DNA of 64,000 nucleotides from Paenibacillus massiliensis subsp. panacisoli DSM 21345 (GCF_000426545.1 NZ_AUFO01000017.1:1-64000); one strand, 5' to 3'; positions 49,400 to 59,772 are shown, numbered from the stretch's first letter. Made by a program: numbers and translations. The notes: generated by a model not told the origin, from the letters alone.

Positions 49400-50197
49400 A
49401 TGAGCCGGCCGGGAATCCTGATCATCGGGCATGGCTCCATGACGGCTTCATGGGTCGCGCAGGTCGATGAGGTTGCTGGACGGCTGCAGCTACCTGCCGG
49501 GGTACCGGCGGTGGTTGCTTTTCTGGAGCAGGTAGAAGGGCGTTCTATTCAGGATGGTATAGATAGGCTAGAAGAACAAGGGGTGACGGATATGCTCGTC
49601 GTCCCGTTCTTTGTGTCCTCTGGTAGTACACATGTCGATGAGATTGGGTATGCACTGGGGACAAAGGCAGAGCCAGAGAAGGAGACGGATCTGGAGCCTT
49701 TTCGGATTCAGGCGCGTGTCTATTGGGGAAATCCGATCGACGCTGGCCCCGCTGTAGCTGAGATTGTATGGTCGAAGGCGCGGCCGTTATCGGTCGATCC
49801 AGAGCACGAGGTTATTCTGCTAGTCGGTCATGGCAGTGTGCATGAGGGGTTCCGGCAGCGCTGGGAGTCCGGCATGGCTTCGCTGATGATTGATGTGGCG
49901 GTACAAAGTGGAATACACACGGATTTTGCCTTGCTGAACCCGCTATCGGTGCGCGACAAAATCGTATATTGGACCGAGGAACGGGGAATGGCTGTTATTG
50001 TGGCCCCGTTATTTTTGAGTTCAGGGTACTTCACGGACGTCGTTATTCCAAGGAAGATGGAGGGCCTGAATTATCGCTATAATGGTGAGGCTTTGCTGCC
50101 GCATCCGCTACTGACAGCCTGGCTACAGGAGCAGGTCGATGCTCTGTTCCTTCGTTATGAGCAGAATTTGGATAAGGCAGATGAAGTGAGGGGCTGA
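49400..50197 (+). CDS. CbiX/SirB-type sirohydrochlorin chelatase
   Basis: 265-residue two-domain chelatase. Each half has the family His: ILIIGHGSM near residue 9 and LLVGHGSVHEGF in the second half; VVPFFVSSGSTHVDEI and VAPLFLSSGYFTDVVI are the paired metal-side segments. It would insert Fe or Co into sirohydrochlorin for siroheme or cobalamin synthesis. No cobalamin or siroheme genes lie nearby. It follows yerC by one base. Confidence 0.85.
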   Translation: MSRPGILIIGHGSMTASWVAQVDEVAGRLQLPAGVPAVVAFLEQVEGRSIQDGIDRLEEQGVTDMLVVPFFVSSGSTHVDEIGYALGTKAEPEKETDLEPFRIQARVYWGNPIDAGPAVAEIVWSKARPLSVDPEHEVILLVGHGSVHEGFRQRWESGMASLMIDVAVQSGIHTDFALLNPLSVRDKIVYWTEERGMAVIVAPLFLSSGYFTDVVIPRKMEGLNYRYNGEALLPHPLLTAWLQEQVDALFLRYEQNLDKADEVRG

Positions 50198-50791
50198 CAG
50201 TGGCAACAGCATGTTGGCGCAGGTGTGTGCATTATTACAGCTAGATACCTAAGCTAGGGTAGCTGCAATAAGTCTAGGCTAAAATAGCTACTAAGGCTGG
50301 AATGGAGTTGCCTAGGCACTGGAATAGAACTAGGCTGGAATAGAGCTATCTAAGGCTAGAAAATGGCGAAGTGAAGAAGCTATCTGAGGTCTACTTCATA
50401 CTTGCTTGCTGATAGGAAGGCAGTAGCTCCAATATGACAGCTAACATGGGTTAGATGCACATAGGGTTATGAGGTAGTATTTTCGGCTATGCTGATATAA
50501 GATGAATGCTTCTGGATGTAGTCTGAATATGCATGGAATGGGTTGCCCTTTAAGGCATGCCCATTGTAAAAGAGTCTTTTTTCCAGTATGATAAAGCCTT
50601 GAAGATAGCGTATGATGCTTCAATGTGTGAGCTTGTCTGTGGTGATGCTCGGCTGTAATGAGTGGATCAACAGGCAGGGGGATAGACATGATACGCCAGG
50701 TGATGGCCTGGGTATACACTTGATATGGACATACTGCTGTGTAGTCTATTCATGCTTGGATTCATCATCAAATAACAGGTGGAATACGTGA
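50198..50791. other. 594-bp spacer with degenerate repeats
   Basis: No gene is supported. From about 50270 to 50360 there are several imperfect copies of a ~20-base phrase like AGGCTGGAATAGAGCT. No terminator is clear. Confidence 0.5.
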
Positions 50792-51676
50792 ATGAAAAGA
50801 GCCAGATTAATCTATAATCCTACCTCCGGACGAGAGGAAATGAGACGCAGACTGCCTGATATCCTGCAGCGGCTGGATCAGGGCGGTATTGAGGTGTCGG
50901 TCTATGCGACGACCGGTGAAGGGGATGCAACACGTGAAGCGACCGCAGCTGTCGAGCGTGGCTGCTATGATATGATCATTGCCGCAGGCGGAGACGGCAC
51001 ATTATATGAAGTAGTGAATGGTATGGCGGAGAGGGAGAATCTGCCTGCCTTGGGCGTATTCCCGCTAGGGACTACGAATGATTTTGCTCGTGCGCTGGGC
51101 ATTCCGCGGCAATGGGAGGAGTACTGTGATCTGGTCATACGTCAGGAGGCTAGACCTATTGATATCGGTAAGGTCAATGACAGATACTTCATCAATATTG
51201 CAGGCGGCGGCTCGTTGACCGAGCTGACTTATGAGGTGCCAAGCAAGCTGAAGACAATGATCGGGCAGCTGGCCTACTACTTCAAAGGGCTGGAAAAGAT
51301 GGTCAGCCTCGCACCACAGGAGCTGACGATTCAGGCGGCAGGTCATGAGACATTGCATGATGAGTTCATGCTATTCCTGATTGCCAATACGAATTCGGTA
51401 GGCGGCTTCGAGAAGCTGGCACCAGGGGCCTCGATCGACGATGGCATGTTCGATGTCATCGCTGTGCGCAATTGCAATCTGGCGGAGATGATTCGTCTAG
51501 TCACGCTGGCGTTGCGCGGTGAGCACTTGAATGATAAGAAGCTGGTCTACTTCAAGACCGATTACATGGAGGTTACCTCTCCGGGCCACGTGCAGCTGAA
51601 TCTGGACGGCGAGCTGGGCGGGACACTGCCTGCGACGATTCGGAATCTGAAGCAGCATATTCAGGTATTTAGATGA
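50792..51676 (+). CDS. dgkB: Diacylglycerol kinase family lipid kinase
   Basis: 294-residue soluble DagK/DgkB-type kinase that phosphorylates diacylglycerol released from lipoteichoic acid synthesis. ARLIYNPTSGRE at the start, AAGGDGTLYEVVNG (catalytic GGDGT) and GVFPLGTTNDFARALGI are characteristic. The downstream rlmCD gene is the usual neighbour in Bacillus. The start follows AGGTGGAATACG, a modest site. Confidence 0.92.
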   Translation: MKRARLIYNPTSGREEMRRRLPDILQRLDQGGIEVSVYATTGEGDATREATAAVERGCYDMIIAAGGDGTLYEVVNGMAERENLPALGVFPLGTTNDFARALGIPRQWEEYCDLVIRQEARPIDIGKVNDRYFINIAGGGSLTELTYEVPSKLKTMIGQLAYYFKGLEKMVSLAPQELTIQAAGHETLHDEFMLFLIANTNSVGGFEKLAPGASIDDGMFDVIAVRNCNLAEMIRLVTLALRGEHLNDKKLVYFKTDYMEVTSPGHVQLNLDGELGGTLPATIRNLKQHIQVFR

Positions 51677-52195
51677 GAAGAGTCTAGTTGTGTTCAGGAA
51701 GAGCTGAGCTTACTGAGTGGGTCGAGAGGTTGCTTTTGAAGAGTGCTTATTCGTATGCGGGTATGCTTGTACCATGGCATATGGCATTGCATCAGGGCAT
51801 TTGATCCAGACACCAATACTTCATCCAATACCAAGACTCGCTAAAAACAGCTTGAAGTGACCGATTCCATTCATGGAAACATGAATGTAGAGCAATTATT
51901 ATAGGCTTGATGTAACTCACTGTAAGCTGGTCACATCAATGCCATTAACAAGTCGCATAGGTAGAGTAGATTGAAATGTCGTTCTTCCGTCAGGAGCAGC
52001 GGCATTTTTCGAGTTGTAGGAATGTCTGTGGTTATAGGGATGCCTGTAGTAATAGGAAGCTCAGTGTATGAAGATACAGTTGTTGAATGAAAGATTCGAT
52101 AACTCTAAAGATTAATTTGGTGTTTATAACAATTGAATTGATGATTCTTACGATTAAGTCGATGATAGGTCGATATGTAGAAGGGAATGTGCAGC
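51677..52195. other. 519-bp spacer before rlmCD
   Basis: No gene, strong hairpin or clear promoter is supported. The sequence is more A/T-rich than flanking genes and contains only weak short repeats. Confidence 0.5.
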
Positions 52196-54055
52196 ATGAG
52201 TAATCACCGCAGTGGCCGTGGAAAAAGCCGCCGGAACGCGAATGGATCTGACAAGGAAGCAGGACGTCAGAGACCAGCAGCAGAGAGAAATCGATCAGGG
52301 AATGAACGTGGGAGTCAGCAACAGGATGCCGGGCAGAAGAGACAGCAATCCGCTTCCCAAAAGGGACAGGTTGGTTACAGTGCAGGTGATAGTACCAGTA
52401 CCAGTATGACCTTGAGTACGAGTAAGAGAACGGATAAGAGCAAGGGGAAGAGCAAGGATCAAGTAAGGACAAGAGCCCCGCGCCCAGCCAAGCAGCGTGC
52501 AGCAGCTGAGATTAGTGGACTGCCTGTAGAGAAGAATCAGGAGGTGGTCGTGGACATCATCGGGATGAACCACGATGGCGAAGGCGTAGGTCGTGCTGAG
52601 GGCTATACTTTGTTCATTCCGGGAGCACTGCCGGGAGAGCAGGTCCGCGTCAAGGTGCTGAAGACGAAGAAGCAGTACGGCTATGCGAAGCTGCTGAATG
52701 TGGTGCAGGCAAGCCCTGACCGGATTGCGTCACCTTGTCCGATCTATGACCAGTGCGGAGGCTGTCAGCTTCAGCATATGAGCTATGCAGGGCAGCTGGA
52801 GTGGAAACGTCAGCATGTCGTGGATGTGCTGGAGCGCATCGGTAAGCTAGAGATCGAGGGTAGAGAGCGGACGAGTGTGGGAGCGCAAGAGAAATTGAGT
52901 CTGAGTGATTCGAAAGCTCAGGATGATCAAGGCGCTCAAAATGTACTGGATACACAAGATAATCAGGATAACCAAGGCAATCAGGACAGCTTAAATAGTT
53001 CCCAAGCTGCTAAAAACAGAGGGGCGGTTGTCGTGCATCCTACACTTGGTATGCAGGAGCCGTGGCGCTATCGTAATAAGGCGCAGGTACCGATGGGGGC
53101 AGCAGATGGTGGACTCATTGGTGGCTTCTATGCCAAGGGAAGTCACCGGATTGTCGATATGGAGACGTGTCTCATTCAGCACGAGCATAATGATGAGGTC
53201 GTCGCCAAGGTGAAGGAGATCGGCAGCCATTTGGGCATCAGTGCGTACAACGAAGAGACGGGCCGGGGCTTGCTCCGACATGTCGTCGTGAAGAAAGCCT
53301 TCCGTACAGGTGAGATGATGCTGGTGCTAGTCACCAATGGTCACGATATCCCGCATCGCGATGCCTGGATCGGCAGTATTCGTGAGGCCATCCCTCATGT
53401 AGTTAGCATCTGCCAGAACGTCAACACGAAGCGGACCAATGTTATTTTCGGAGATGAGACCCGTGTCCTGTGGGGCAGGGATGTTATTTATGATTATATC
53501 GGCAACGTGCAATTTGCGATCTCGGCTCGTTCCTTCTATCAGGTCAATCCAGTGCAGACCGAGGTTCTGTACGGCAAGACGCTGGAATACGCTGCACTGA
53601 CAGGCAAAGAGACAGTCATTGATGCCTATTGCGGCATTGGTACGATCTCGTTGTTCCTAGCACAGCATGCCGATCAGGTGTATGGAGTGGAGATTGTGAG
53701 AGAAGCCATTGAGGATGCCCGCAGCAATGCACAGCTGAATGAGCTTCGTAATGTCCGCTTCGAGGTGGGCGCCTCAGAGGACGTCATCCCACGCTGGAAG
53801 GAAGAAGGCATCACCGCAGATGTGATCGTTGTCGATCCGCCGCGCAAGGGCTGCGACCCGAGGCTGCTGGACACGATTTTGGAGATGAAGCCGGAGCGTG
53901 TAGTGTATGTGAGTTGTAACCCGAGCACACTGGCGCGGGATTTACGGATTTTGGAGGATGGCGGGTATCGTACGGTGGAGGTGCAGCCCGTGGATATGTT
54001 TCCACATACGGTGCATGTGGAGTCGGTAGTCTTAATGCTTAGAAATAAAAGATGA
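52196..54055 (+). CDS. rlmCD: 23S rRNA m5U methyltransferase (RlmCD/TrmA family)
   Basis: 619-residue enzyme. A long basic Gln/Ser/Arg-rich N-terminus (about residues 1-110) precedes the TRAM domain. The four Fe-S cysteines lie in [13 protein letters not shown] and upstream. SAM motif [17 protein letters not shown] and the catalytic [13 protein letters not shown] region are intact. An insert of about 50 residues ([19 protein letters not shown]..., rich in Gln/Asn/Asp) follows the Fe-S segment. ATG 52196 sits 10 bases after AAGGG. Neighbour dgkB is conserved. Confidence 0.9.
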   Translation: MSNHRSGRGKSRRNANGSDKEAGRQRPAAERNRSGNERGSQQQDAGQKRQQSASQKGQVGYSAGDSTSTSMTLSTSKRTDKSKGKSKDQVRTRAPRPAKQRAAAEISGLPVEKNQEVVVDIIGMNHDGEGVGRAEGYTLFIPGALPGEQVRVKVLKTKKQYGYAKLLNVVQASPDRIASPCPIYDQCGGCQLQHMSYAGQLEWKRQHVVDVLERIGKLEIEGRERTSVGAQEKLSLSDSKAQDDQGAQNVLDTQDNQDNQGNQDSLNSSQAAKNRGAVVVHPTLGMQEPWRYRNKAQVPMGAADGGLIGGFYAKGSHRIVDMETCLIQHEHNDEVVAKVKEIGSHLGISAYNEETGRGLLRHVVVKKAFRTGEMMLVLVTNGHDIPHRDAWIGSIREAIPHVVSICQNVNTKRTNVIFGDETRVLWGRDVIYDYIGNVQFAISARSFYQVNPVQTEVLYGKTLEYAALTGKETVIDAYCGIGTISLFLAQHADQVYGVEIVREAIEDARSNAQLNELRNVRFEVGASEDVIPRWKEEGITADVIVVDPPRKGCDPRLLDTILEMKPERVVYVSCNPSTLARDLRILEDGGYRTVEVQPVDMFPHTVHVESVVLMLRNKR

Positions 54056-54126
54056 CAGAAAATGTTTGAGATTGTTGGCAGGGGTCACCAACCAGTAATC
54101 TAAGGAAATAAGGGATGTAAGGTGTG

Positions 54127-54155
54127 AGATCAGAGTGGGTGCTCTGATCTTTTTT
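54127..54155 (+). terminator. Terminator after rlmCD
   Basis: AGATCAGAG pairs with CTCTGATCT around a 6-base loop, followed by a six-T run. A good intrinsic terminator and the last clear feature of the core region. Confidence 0.88.
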
Positions 54156-54327
54156 GTTTTAGAGGGGCCGGTATGCAGAAAATTTTTCTCTAACCTGTGT
54201 TATTATTATGGTGAGAATTTCTCTGTTTCGCGGATATTGGATAAACAAGTTGGTACTTGATTGAATTCCAATAAACATATGTAAAAAGTTGTATGATTAC
54301 ATTAAATTCATTGAAGGTGACTTTATT

Positions 54328-55797
54328 ATGTGGATCTCTGAATATATCAGATCACTAGATGAAAATGAATTCAGAAGGCTTTTCTTAGAAGCGTTAACAA
54401 GAAAGGGACCGGATTATGTAAAGTTAACTCACAGTCCAATCGAATATGGGCGAGATATTATTGCGGTCTTTAATGATGAACTAAACCTTTATCAATTAAA
54501 AACCGGAAATATTGATACAAAGATGTGGGAAAAAGTTGTTGAACCACAAGTTCGAAAAATGTTTTCAGTTCCGATTGATGATGTTCGTGTTGATGAAAAA
54601 CAATTAAATAAGAAGGGCTTTATTGTATTTACTGGAGTGATAAATATTTACGTTGATAAGCCAATAAAGTACTTAACTGAGTTTTACAAAGAACAATTTA
54701 CTTGGGATATTGTATTCTGGGATATTACATCGGTATGTAACTTTTTTGTTGAAAACAAACTGGAGAATTTATTAATATGTAAGACCATCTGGTATGAGCT
54801 TCAAACATTGCTATCAAAGCTTGAAGCTGTAGAATTAGAACTTGAAGAATTTTTTGCATTCACTAATAAACTTATTGAGAAATGTACCCTCGTATCTTAT
54901 AAATCTTTTCGAAAATGGTTCATTGATTATGTGATTAATGAAATTAAAACTTGCATAAATAATGCAGAAGATGATAATGCAAAAATATCCTATAAGTTTT
55001 TTGAAGTTTGTTTTCTCGAGTTTGCTATTACAAGACTGAATCTGAACTACAAGGAGTACTATGACGAGTATTTTAAACTAGGCGATGCTTTAAATTTAAT
55101 AGTATTGGATTATAAATTTTTTGGTGCAACATGGTCAGATTTTAAAGAGGTCAGAAGGAACTTTGCTTTGACATTATTGGTTATTAGTACATCAATTCAT
55201 TATATACAGAAAAATAAAAAAGATACGTCTCAATTATTTGTTGAATTAACAAGAACTGTTGAAGCTTCTTTTAGTAATTTGTGGTTTTATGTAGGAAACA
55301 TAGGACGTAATTTTAATAGTAATATTGAAGAACTTGAAACAATAACTTGGTTTTCTTTGCCTATTTTATTGTTGAAAAAAAACGGGGGAAGTGACTTATC
55401 TGAACTTTGGCTACGAAGAATAGGGCAATATCTACGGGGGGCAACTAAAGTTCCAATGTTGGATGAATATACTTCAAATATAAATTTCATCTTCCTGGAA
55501 TTAATAATTCTTATTAATTCTTCTAGAGTTTTCAATGAATTTATAGATGTTCTTTCATATAATCCTCTGATTTATTACTTAGATGAGTCTGAGATGGCCT
55601 TTAACGTAGATGAAAGTTTTGTGATTACAGTTGAGGGGTATAAAAAACTCTGGAATAAAAATTACTTGAATCAATTTGATAATATTCAAATACAACCTTT
55701 GATTGAAATTATTTCTTCATTTAGAGGTGGGAACCATAATACAACAATTGATTATATTCTTGGTCACATTCGCAGAGTTAATTGCTATGAGAGATAG
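54328..55797 (+). CDS. Mrr-like restriction endonuclease domain protein
   Basis: 489 residues. The N-terminal ~70 residues carry a PD-(D/E)XK pattern: helix EFRRLFLEAL, then GRD with Asp43, then QLK with Gln56 and Lys58. The rest (75-489) is a long, mainly helical region with no recognised motif, so it may be a sensor or oligomerisation part. The ATG at 54328 follows GAAGGTGA; an upstream in-frame ATG (54289) has no site. Base composition is A/T-rich, unlike genes before 54,200. It is the first gene of the island and has no neighbour in the same direction. Confidence 0.65.
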   Translation: MWISEYIRSLDENEFRRLFLEALTRKGPDYVKLTHSPIEYGRDIIAVFNDELNLYQLKTGNIDTKMWEKVVEPQVRKMFSVPIDDVRVDEKQLNKKGFIVFTGVINIYVDKPIKYLTEFYKEQFTWDIVFWDITSVCNFFVENKLENLLICKTIWYELQTLLSKLEAVELELEEFFAFTNKLIEKCTLVSYKSFRKWFIDYVINEIKTCINNAEDDNAKISYKFFEVCFLEFAITRLNLNYKEYYDEYFKLGDALNLIVLDYKFFGATWSDFKEVRRNFALTLLVISTSIHYIQKNKKDTSQLFVELTRTVEASFSNLWFYVGNIGRNFNSNIEELETITWFSLPILLLKKNGGSDLSELWLRRIGQYLRGATKVPMLDEYTSNINFIFLELIILINSSRVFNEFIDVLSYNPLIYYLDESEMAFNVDESFVITVEGYKKLWNKNYLNQFDNIQIQPLIEIISSFRGGNHNTTIDYILGHIRRVNCYER

Positions 55798-56317
55798 ACC
55801 ATTACATTACCCTGGAATTCCAACGACGGGGAAGAAAGAACCGTCCTACAGTTAGCCTGAGATGTTTAGGAGAATTTAGGGTCAGGCAAGATAAGTATGC
55901 ATTGGCTTGGTTAAAGCCACGAGTGCCGGTTAGGGTTCAGTGAACGGTCTAAAGTTACTTGAAGGATAATTATTATGAGGGATACTCGGGGCAGATTTAT
56001 TAGAAAAAGTGAAATTCAATGACAGATATTTATAGGAGAACCAGTTCAGATTGAGTGGGCATCCATGCAAAACGAATTCGATTTTTCGATATATTCTCCG
56101 CGAATAGATGTAGCTGTTGGCTTATTTGCTACTAATACGAGTATAAGGTTAGTAAAATTGAAGATAGATAATTCGAATAAATTGAAAGATATCTATCTTC
56201 AAAATTGTAACTTCTTCAAAATTAGAGACATTCAAAATATTAAAAATTATAGTTAGTAGTTTTTTGAAGAAAAAAATATTAGTTTTAAGGTGTTCAATTT
56301 AAGGTTAAACAATTTTT
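55798..56317. other. Gene-poor stretch between nuclease and methylase
   Basis: About 520 bases with a lone 63-residue frame at 56065. The first part (55798-56040) is less A/T-rich and shows no open frame; it may be remnant of a lost gene. Confidence 0.45.
56065..56256 (+). pseudogene. Short fragment of unknown island protein
   Basis: A 63-residue frame (MQNEFDFSIYSPRIDVAVG...) ends abruptly in a Lys/Asn/Ile-rich tail. The first ~20 residues look like the N-terminus of a larger protein found in restriction-type neighbourhoods, but I cannot name it. No good ribosome binding site precedes the ATG. I read it as a truncated remnant. Confidence 0.35.
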
Positions 56318-57133
56318 TTATGATTTCTCAAGTTGAAAATTTGAAATAAATAACTCTTTTCCGGTATTATCCTTTTTTTTTGAATGAACAGTATAGAACC
56401 ATGTCTCTTGATTGTAAATGAAATCATCTGATTTATATATTTCTCTTGTATGTTCATTGTCATCTATAGTTAATAGAAATTTATGGGTTGTTTCTTTTAA
56501 TAACCTGGCCAGTGCACGGTGTTCGTCTGGTTTCATTCCGATTGGGTATAACGAATTGCCTTTAACGTAATAAGGTGGATCTATTAATAATAGGACATCT
56601 TCACCTGGTGCAAGAATTAAGTTGGAAAAATCTTGATTGGTAATCTTTATTGATTGTAATTTGTCTGAACAAAGTTGAATCCTGGAACAAAGCATTTCAG
56701 GGTTCCATCTACAATCAATTTTATACTTTGAATTTTGGTTGAGCCCTCCTATTGGATTAGCATTATAGATACCTGAGTAATTTGTTCTATTAAAAAATAG
56801 AAACTGAAACGCCTGAAATACTTTATCTTCCGATGCCGCCATACTACGAAATTCTCTCCACAATTCTACGGTTGGTTGTGTCTCTTTTATCATTTTACAT
56901 AGATGATCTGGGGAATCCCGTATAACGTTGAAAAAATTGAACACCCTGAAATCCTTATCGTTAATCCAGTTGATCGAACTCAATGGTTTACTTAAGAATA
57001 TTGACCCTCCCCCTAAGAAGGGTTCTCTGTATTCCTTATGATGTGTCAGGAGATATGGTTGTATTCGATTTAATACTTTACTCTTTGAGCCTGGAAACCT
57101 GAGGGGTGATCTTATCACATTATTGTTTCTCAT
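56318..57133 (-). CDS. D12-class N6-adenine DNA methyltransferase (Dam-like)
   Basis: 271-residue methylase. SPLRFPGSKSKVL at the N-terminus, the SAM motif EPFLGGGSIFL (about 37-47) and catalytic DPPYY (185-189) define the D12/Dam type, which typically methylates adenine in GATC-like sites. No restriction gene of the same type lies next to it. It is divergent from the SIR2 operon with 135 bases between. Island-type composition. Target site cannot be read from the sequence. Confidence 0.88.
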   Translation of the reverse strand: MRNNNVIRSPLRFPGSKSKVLNRIQPYLLTHHKEYREPFLGGGSIFLSKPLSSINWINDKDFRVFNFFNVIRDSPDHLCKMIKETQPTVELWREFRSMAASEDKVFQAFQFLFFNRTNYSGIYNANPIGGLNQNSKYKIDCRWNPEMLCSRIQLCSDKLQSIKITNQDFSNLILAPGEDVLLLIDPPYYVKGNSLYPIGMKPDEHRALARLLKETTHKFLLTIDDNEHTREIYKSDDFIYNQETWFYTVHSKKKDNTGKELFISNFQLEKS

Positions 57134-57268
57134 GTAAGTACTCCGATTTTTAATGTATTCATCATTTTATCATACATTAAATATGTTAGCCATGCCCGTA
57201 AATTATGCAGGAATATATGTTAATTTGTCGAAGAAGTATAATACATAATATTCCACTGAGGTGTTAGT

Positions 57269-58081
57269 ATGATTGATGAAATAACTAGACTTGTCGACAA
57301 GGGCGGACCAATTTCTTTCTTTTTAGGGGCAGGGTTTTCGATTGGAAAGTGGAACAGTCAAACTAAGAAAAGAGAAGGACTCGGCACTGGAGAGGAGCTA
57401 GCCGAGTATCTTGTAAGTAAAAACCACTTATTAAGTGGTGATATGAAAAATTTGATGAGCATCTCTGATGAATACAGTTTTATAAATGAATCTGAGTTTC
57501 GAGAGGAAGTACAGCGTTATTTAGGTGAAGGTAAAATTCAACCTGCTCATAATTTAATGGTAGATATAATACATGCATTAGGGGAACCCAAAGATTCCAT
57601 TTTAACAGTAAATGTTGACTATCTTTTGGAACAAGCTTATCAGGAGAAACATGGGAAAATGCTAAGCGTGGCTAAAAGATCAGATGACATTTATACCGGC
57701 GGTGACAAAGTATATCTTAAGCTACATGGTTGTGTTACAGAGATTAGTAAGGCTGTGTTTACAACAAAAGATTATATAAAAGTAGAAGAAGATAATCGTT
57801 TGTTTGATAAATTAAAAACAATTTTTGCGGAGAGATCAATCATCTTTATTGGTTTTGGAATGACGGATATTGACATTTTACGTATATTATACCGGATAAA
57901 GCCTGAAGGTGGATTTACTAAACCTCATTACTGGGTTGTACCTAAATCGAAAGCTTGGTCTGCCGCAAGGGAACGATTTTATATGCGGGAATTTAACATT
58001 ACTCATATTGATATGACAGCTGAGGATTTTCTTCAAGTAGTGGACGACCATTTCAAAAAAAAAAAGATCGTGAAACCTTAA
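57269..58081 (+). CDS. SIR2-domain protein, first part of probable fused effector
   Basis: 270 residues forming a SIR2-like domain. SFFLGAGFSIG (18-26), TVNVDYLLEQ with Asn115, KLHG with His153 and FIGFGMTD (193-200) are the NAD-binding and catalytic features; Asn and His are spaced as in defence NADases such as ThsA and DSR2. It therefore likely hydrolyses NAD on infection. The frame ends right after an 11-A tract (58055-58065); without the final shift it would continue into the next frame, so the gene may be interrupted or use slippage. Start: ATG after GAGGTG. Confidence 0.85.
   Translation: MIDEITRLVDKGGPISFFLGAGFSIGKWNSQTKKREGLGTGEELAEYLVSKNHLLSGDMKNLMSISDEYSFINESEFREEVQRYLGEGKIQPAHNLMVDIIHALGEPKDSILTVNVDYLLEQAYQEKHGKMLSVAKRSDDIYTGGDKVYLKLHGCVTEISKAVFTTKDYIKVEEDNRLFDKLKTIFAERSIIFIGFGMTDIDILRILYRIKPEGGFTKPHYWVVPKSKAWSAARERFYMREFNITHIDMTAEDFLQVVDDHFKKKKIVKP
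58055..58065 (+). other. A11 homopolymer at the SIR2 frame junction
   Basis: Eleven consecutive A residues lie 14 bases before the SIR2 stop. The other frame is open on both sides of the tract and leads without a stop into the ORF at 58090. A -1 slip or a different tract length (for example 9 or 12) would fuse both parts. This can be sequencing error, phase variation or programmed slippage. Confidence 0.85.
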
Positions 58082-58089
58082 TCGATAAC

Positions 58090-59757
58090 TTGGAAATTCA
58101 TGGTTATAAGACATTGCTATCTAATGTAAAGATTAGGGCTCTTATAGAAATAGTTGAATTGCTTTCACTAAGCCAGCAAGGCAAACTTCTTTTTCAATGT
58201 ATAAAAATGGACAAGGAAAATCTCTGTAAGTTGTTTCATCAAAAAATGGATAGTATTGAGCAGTCTCTACGATGTGCTTTTGAGTTAATCAATAATAAAC
58301 CTGAAATGCTTGTTGAAATTAATGCGGATGATATTCCAGTAAGTCCAACACTTCCTATCGAAAGAGTAAGGGCTGTCTTGAATGAGTATAATCCGTATAA
58401 TAAGCGGTTTGTAGCTCATCTTTTGATGAAACTTAAAAATCAGGAAGATGAGGATCTAGTTAAACTGTTGTTTGCAAATCTTTCAGTAGAGTTGGTCAAC
58501 CATAAGATAGCTTCTTTATTAGTTAATAATGAATTAGCAGCACTTCATGGGATGATGTATAACCGTCAGTGTGAAGTGATTGAACGAATAATTGCTTATA
58601 AGAGTGAGCAATTTCCTTTTACAGAAGCACTTATTGAGTTAATGAAATTTAGGATCCGCCAAATTAATGGTGGTATATTAGGTAGAATGACTGGTTTTCC
58701 AAGGGAATATGAATCAATAATTGAAGTGCTGAACGCAAATAATAATGAGTTGATTGAAAAGAATAGTTCAAGTTGGCATCATACTCTCTGTGATAACCTC
58801 AATTCTTCTAAAACCAACTTTAGAATACCGAAAAATTTCGCCACTATAAATCTGCTCGATATAGATGAAATAAACTCAAATAGAGCACTTATCGGGCAAG
58901 GATATATTTTATTTAATTCAGCTTCCAAGGCAATGATATATGAAATAGCGCAAGAGAAACAGTATCACTTAACGGAAAACCAGTATGCATCTATTTCCAG
59001 TGAAAGAATCATTGTTTGTAACGAGACTCTTATATACATATATGAGTCTGACGGAGCTTTAAAAACGATTGAGGTACTTGGCAATCCGATAGCCGTTGCA
59101 CCAAAAACAATTAATAACTATGCTTATTTCCTTGATATTAACGGAAAGTTTTATACCTATGATTTAGTTGAGGGGGCTTTTGTGGCAGAGGAGCAATTTG
59201 AAATTAGTGAACCAGTTATTGACTTCATTGTGTATGAAAAATATATGGTACTAGCTACTATTAAGTCAGTAATGATTAAGGCGACTGGGAACACTATTAG
59301 AAAAATTCACGTTGAGAATAAAATTCTATCTCTTATCGGTGATAATGGTTCATTTTTTGTAACATCTGCTAACGGAATTGGTAAGTATGACTTTAATGCG
59401 AATCGTTTGTCTTTCTACAACTATATAGTAAACCCAACTACAAATGTGGTAGTCGTGGAAGAAAACAAAATAGCATTTGGATATAAAAATAGGCTTATAC
59501 ACATAGTATTTGAAGAGGTTGTTGCACAACAAAGCTCTGTCATAGAACTTAACTCCCAGATACTTGATCTAATTGTATGTGATAATACTGTAACGGTACT
59601 GTGTAGTAATGGTGAAGTAATTAATCTAATTAATGGTCAACAAATAAATGTTGAAATAGAGCCTGTTAATTATATTAAAGCGAGTTTAAGTGTAGGATCA
59701 GGTGTGATGTGTATTTCATCTGAAAATCAACTGTTTGTTTGCAAAGTCAGTGCGTAA
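58090..59757 (+). CDS. C-terminal half of SIR2 effector: helical plus beta-propeller-like
   Basis: 555 residues counted from a TTG with no ribosome binding site. Residues ~1-250 are helical; residues ~260-555 show repeated short beta strands spaced ~40 residues, each with hydrophobic pairs and G/N turns (for example ICDNTVTVLCSNGEVINLI-like blades), suggesting a propeller. I recognise no family. It has no independent start signal and the frame is open through the A11 tract, so it is probably the continuation of the SIR2 protein (about 830 residues in total). Confidence 0.7.
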   Translation: MEIHGYKTLLSNVKIRALIEIVELLSLSQQGKLLFQCIKMDKENLCKLFHQKMDSIEQSLRCAFELINNKPEMLVEINADDIPVSPTLPIERVRAVLNEYNPYNKRFVAHLLMKLKNQEDEDLVKLLFANLSVELVNHKIASLLVNNELAALHGMMYNRQCEVIERIIAYKSEQFPFTEALIELMKFRIRQINGGILGRMTGFPREYESIIEVLNANNNELIEKNSSSWHHTLCDNLNSSKTNFRIPKNFATINLLDIDEINSNRALIGQGYILFNSASKAMIYEIAQEKQYHLTENQYASISSERIIVCNETLIYIYESDGALKTIEVLGNPIAVAPKTINNYAYFLDINGKFYTYDLVEGAFVAEEQFEISEPVIDFIVYEKYMVLATIKSVMIKATGNTIRKIHVENKILSLIGDNGSFFVTSANGIGKYDFNANRLSFYNYIVNPTTNVVVVEENKIAFGYKNRLIHIVFEEVVAQQSSVIELNSQILDLIVCDNTVTVLCSNGEVINLINGQQINVEIEPVNYIKASLSVGSGVMCISSENQLFVCKVSA

Positions 59758-59772
59758 TGAGGGTGAGGTTAC

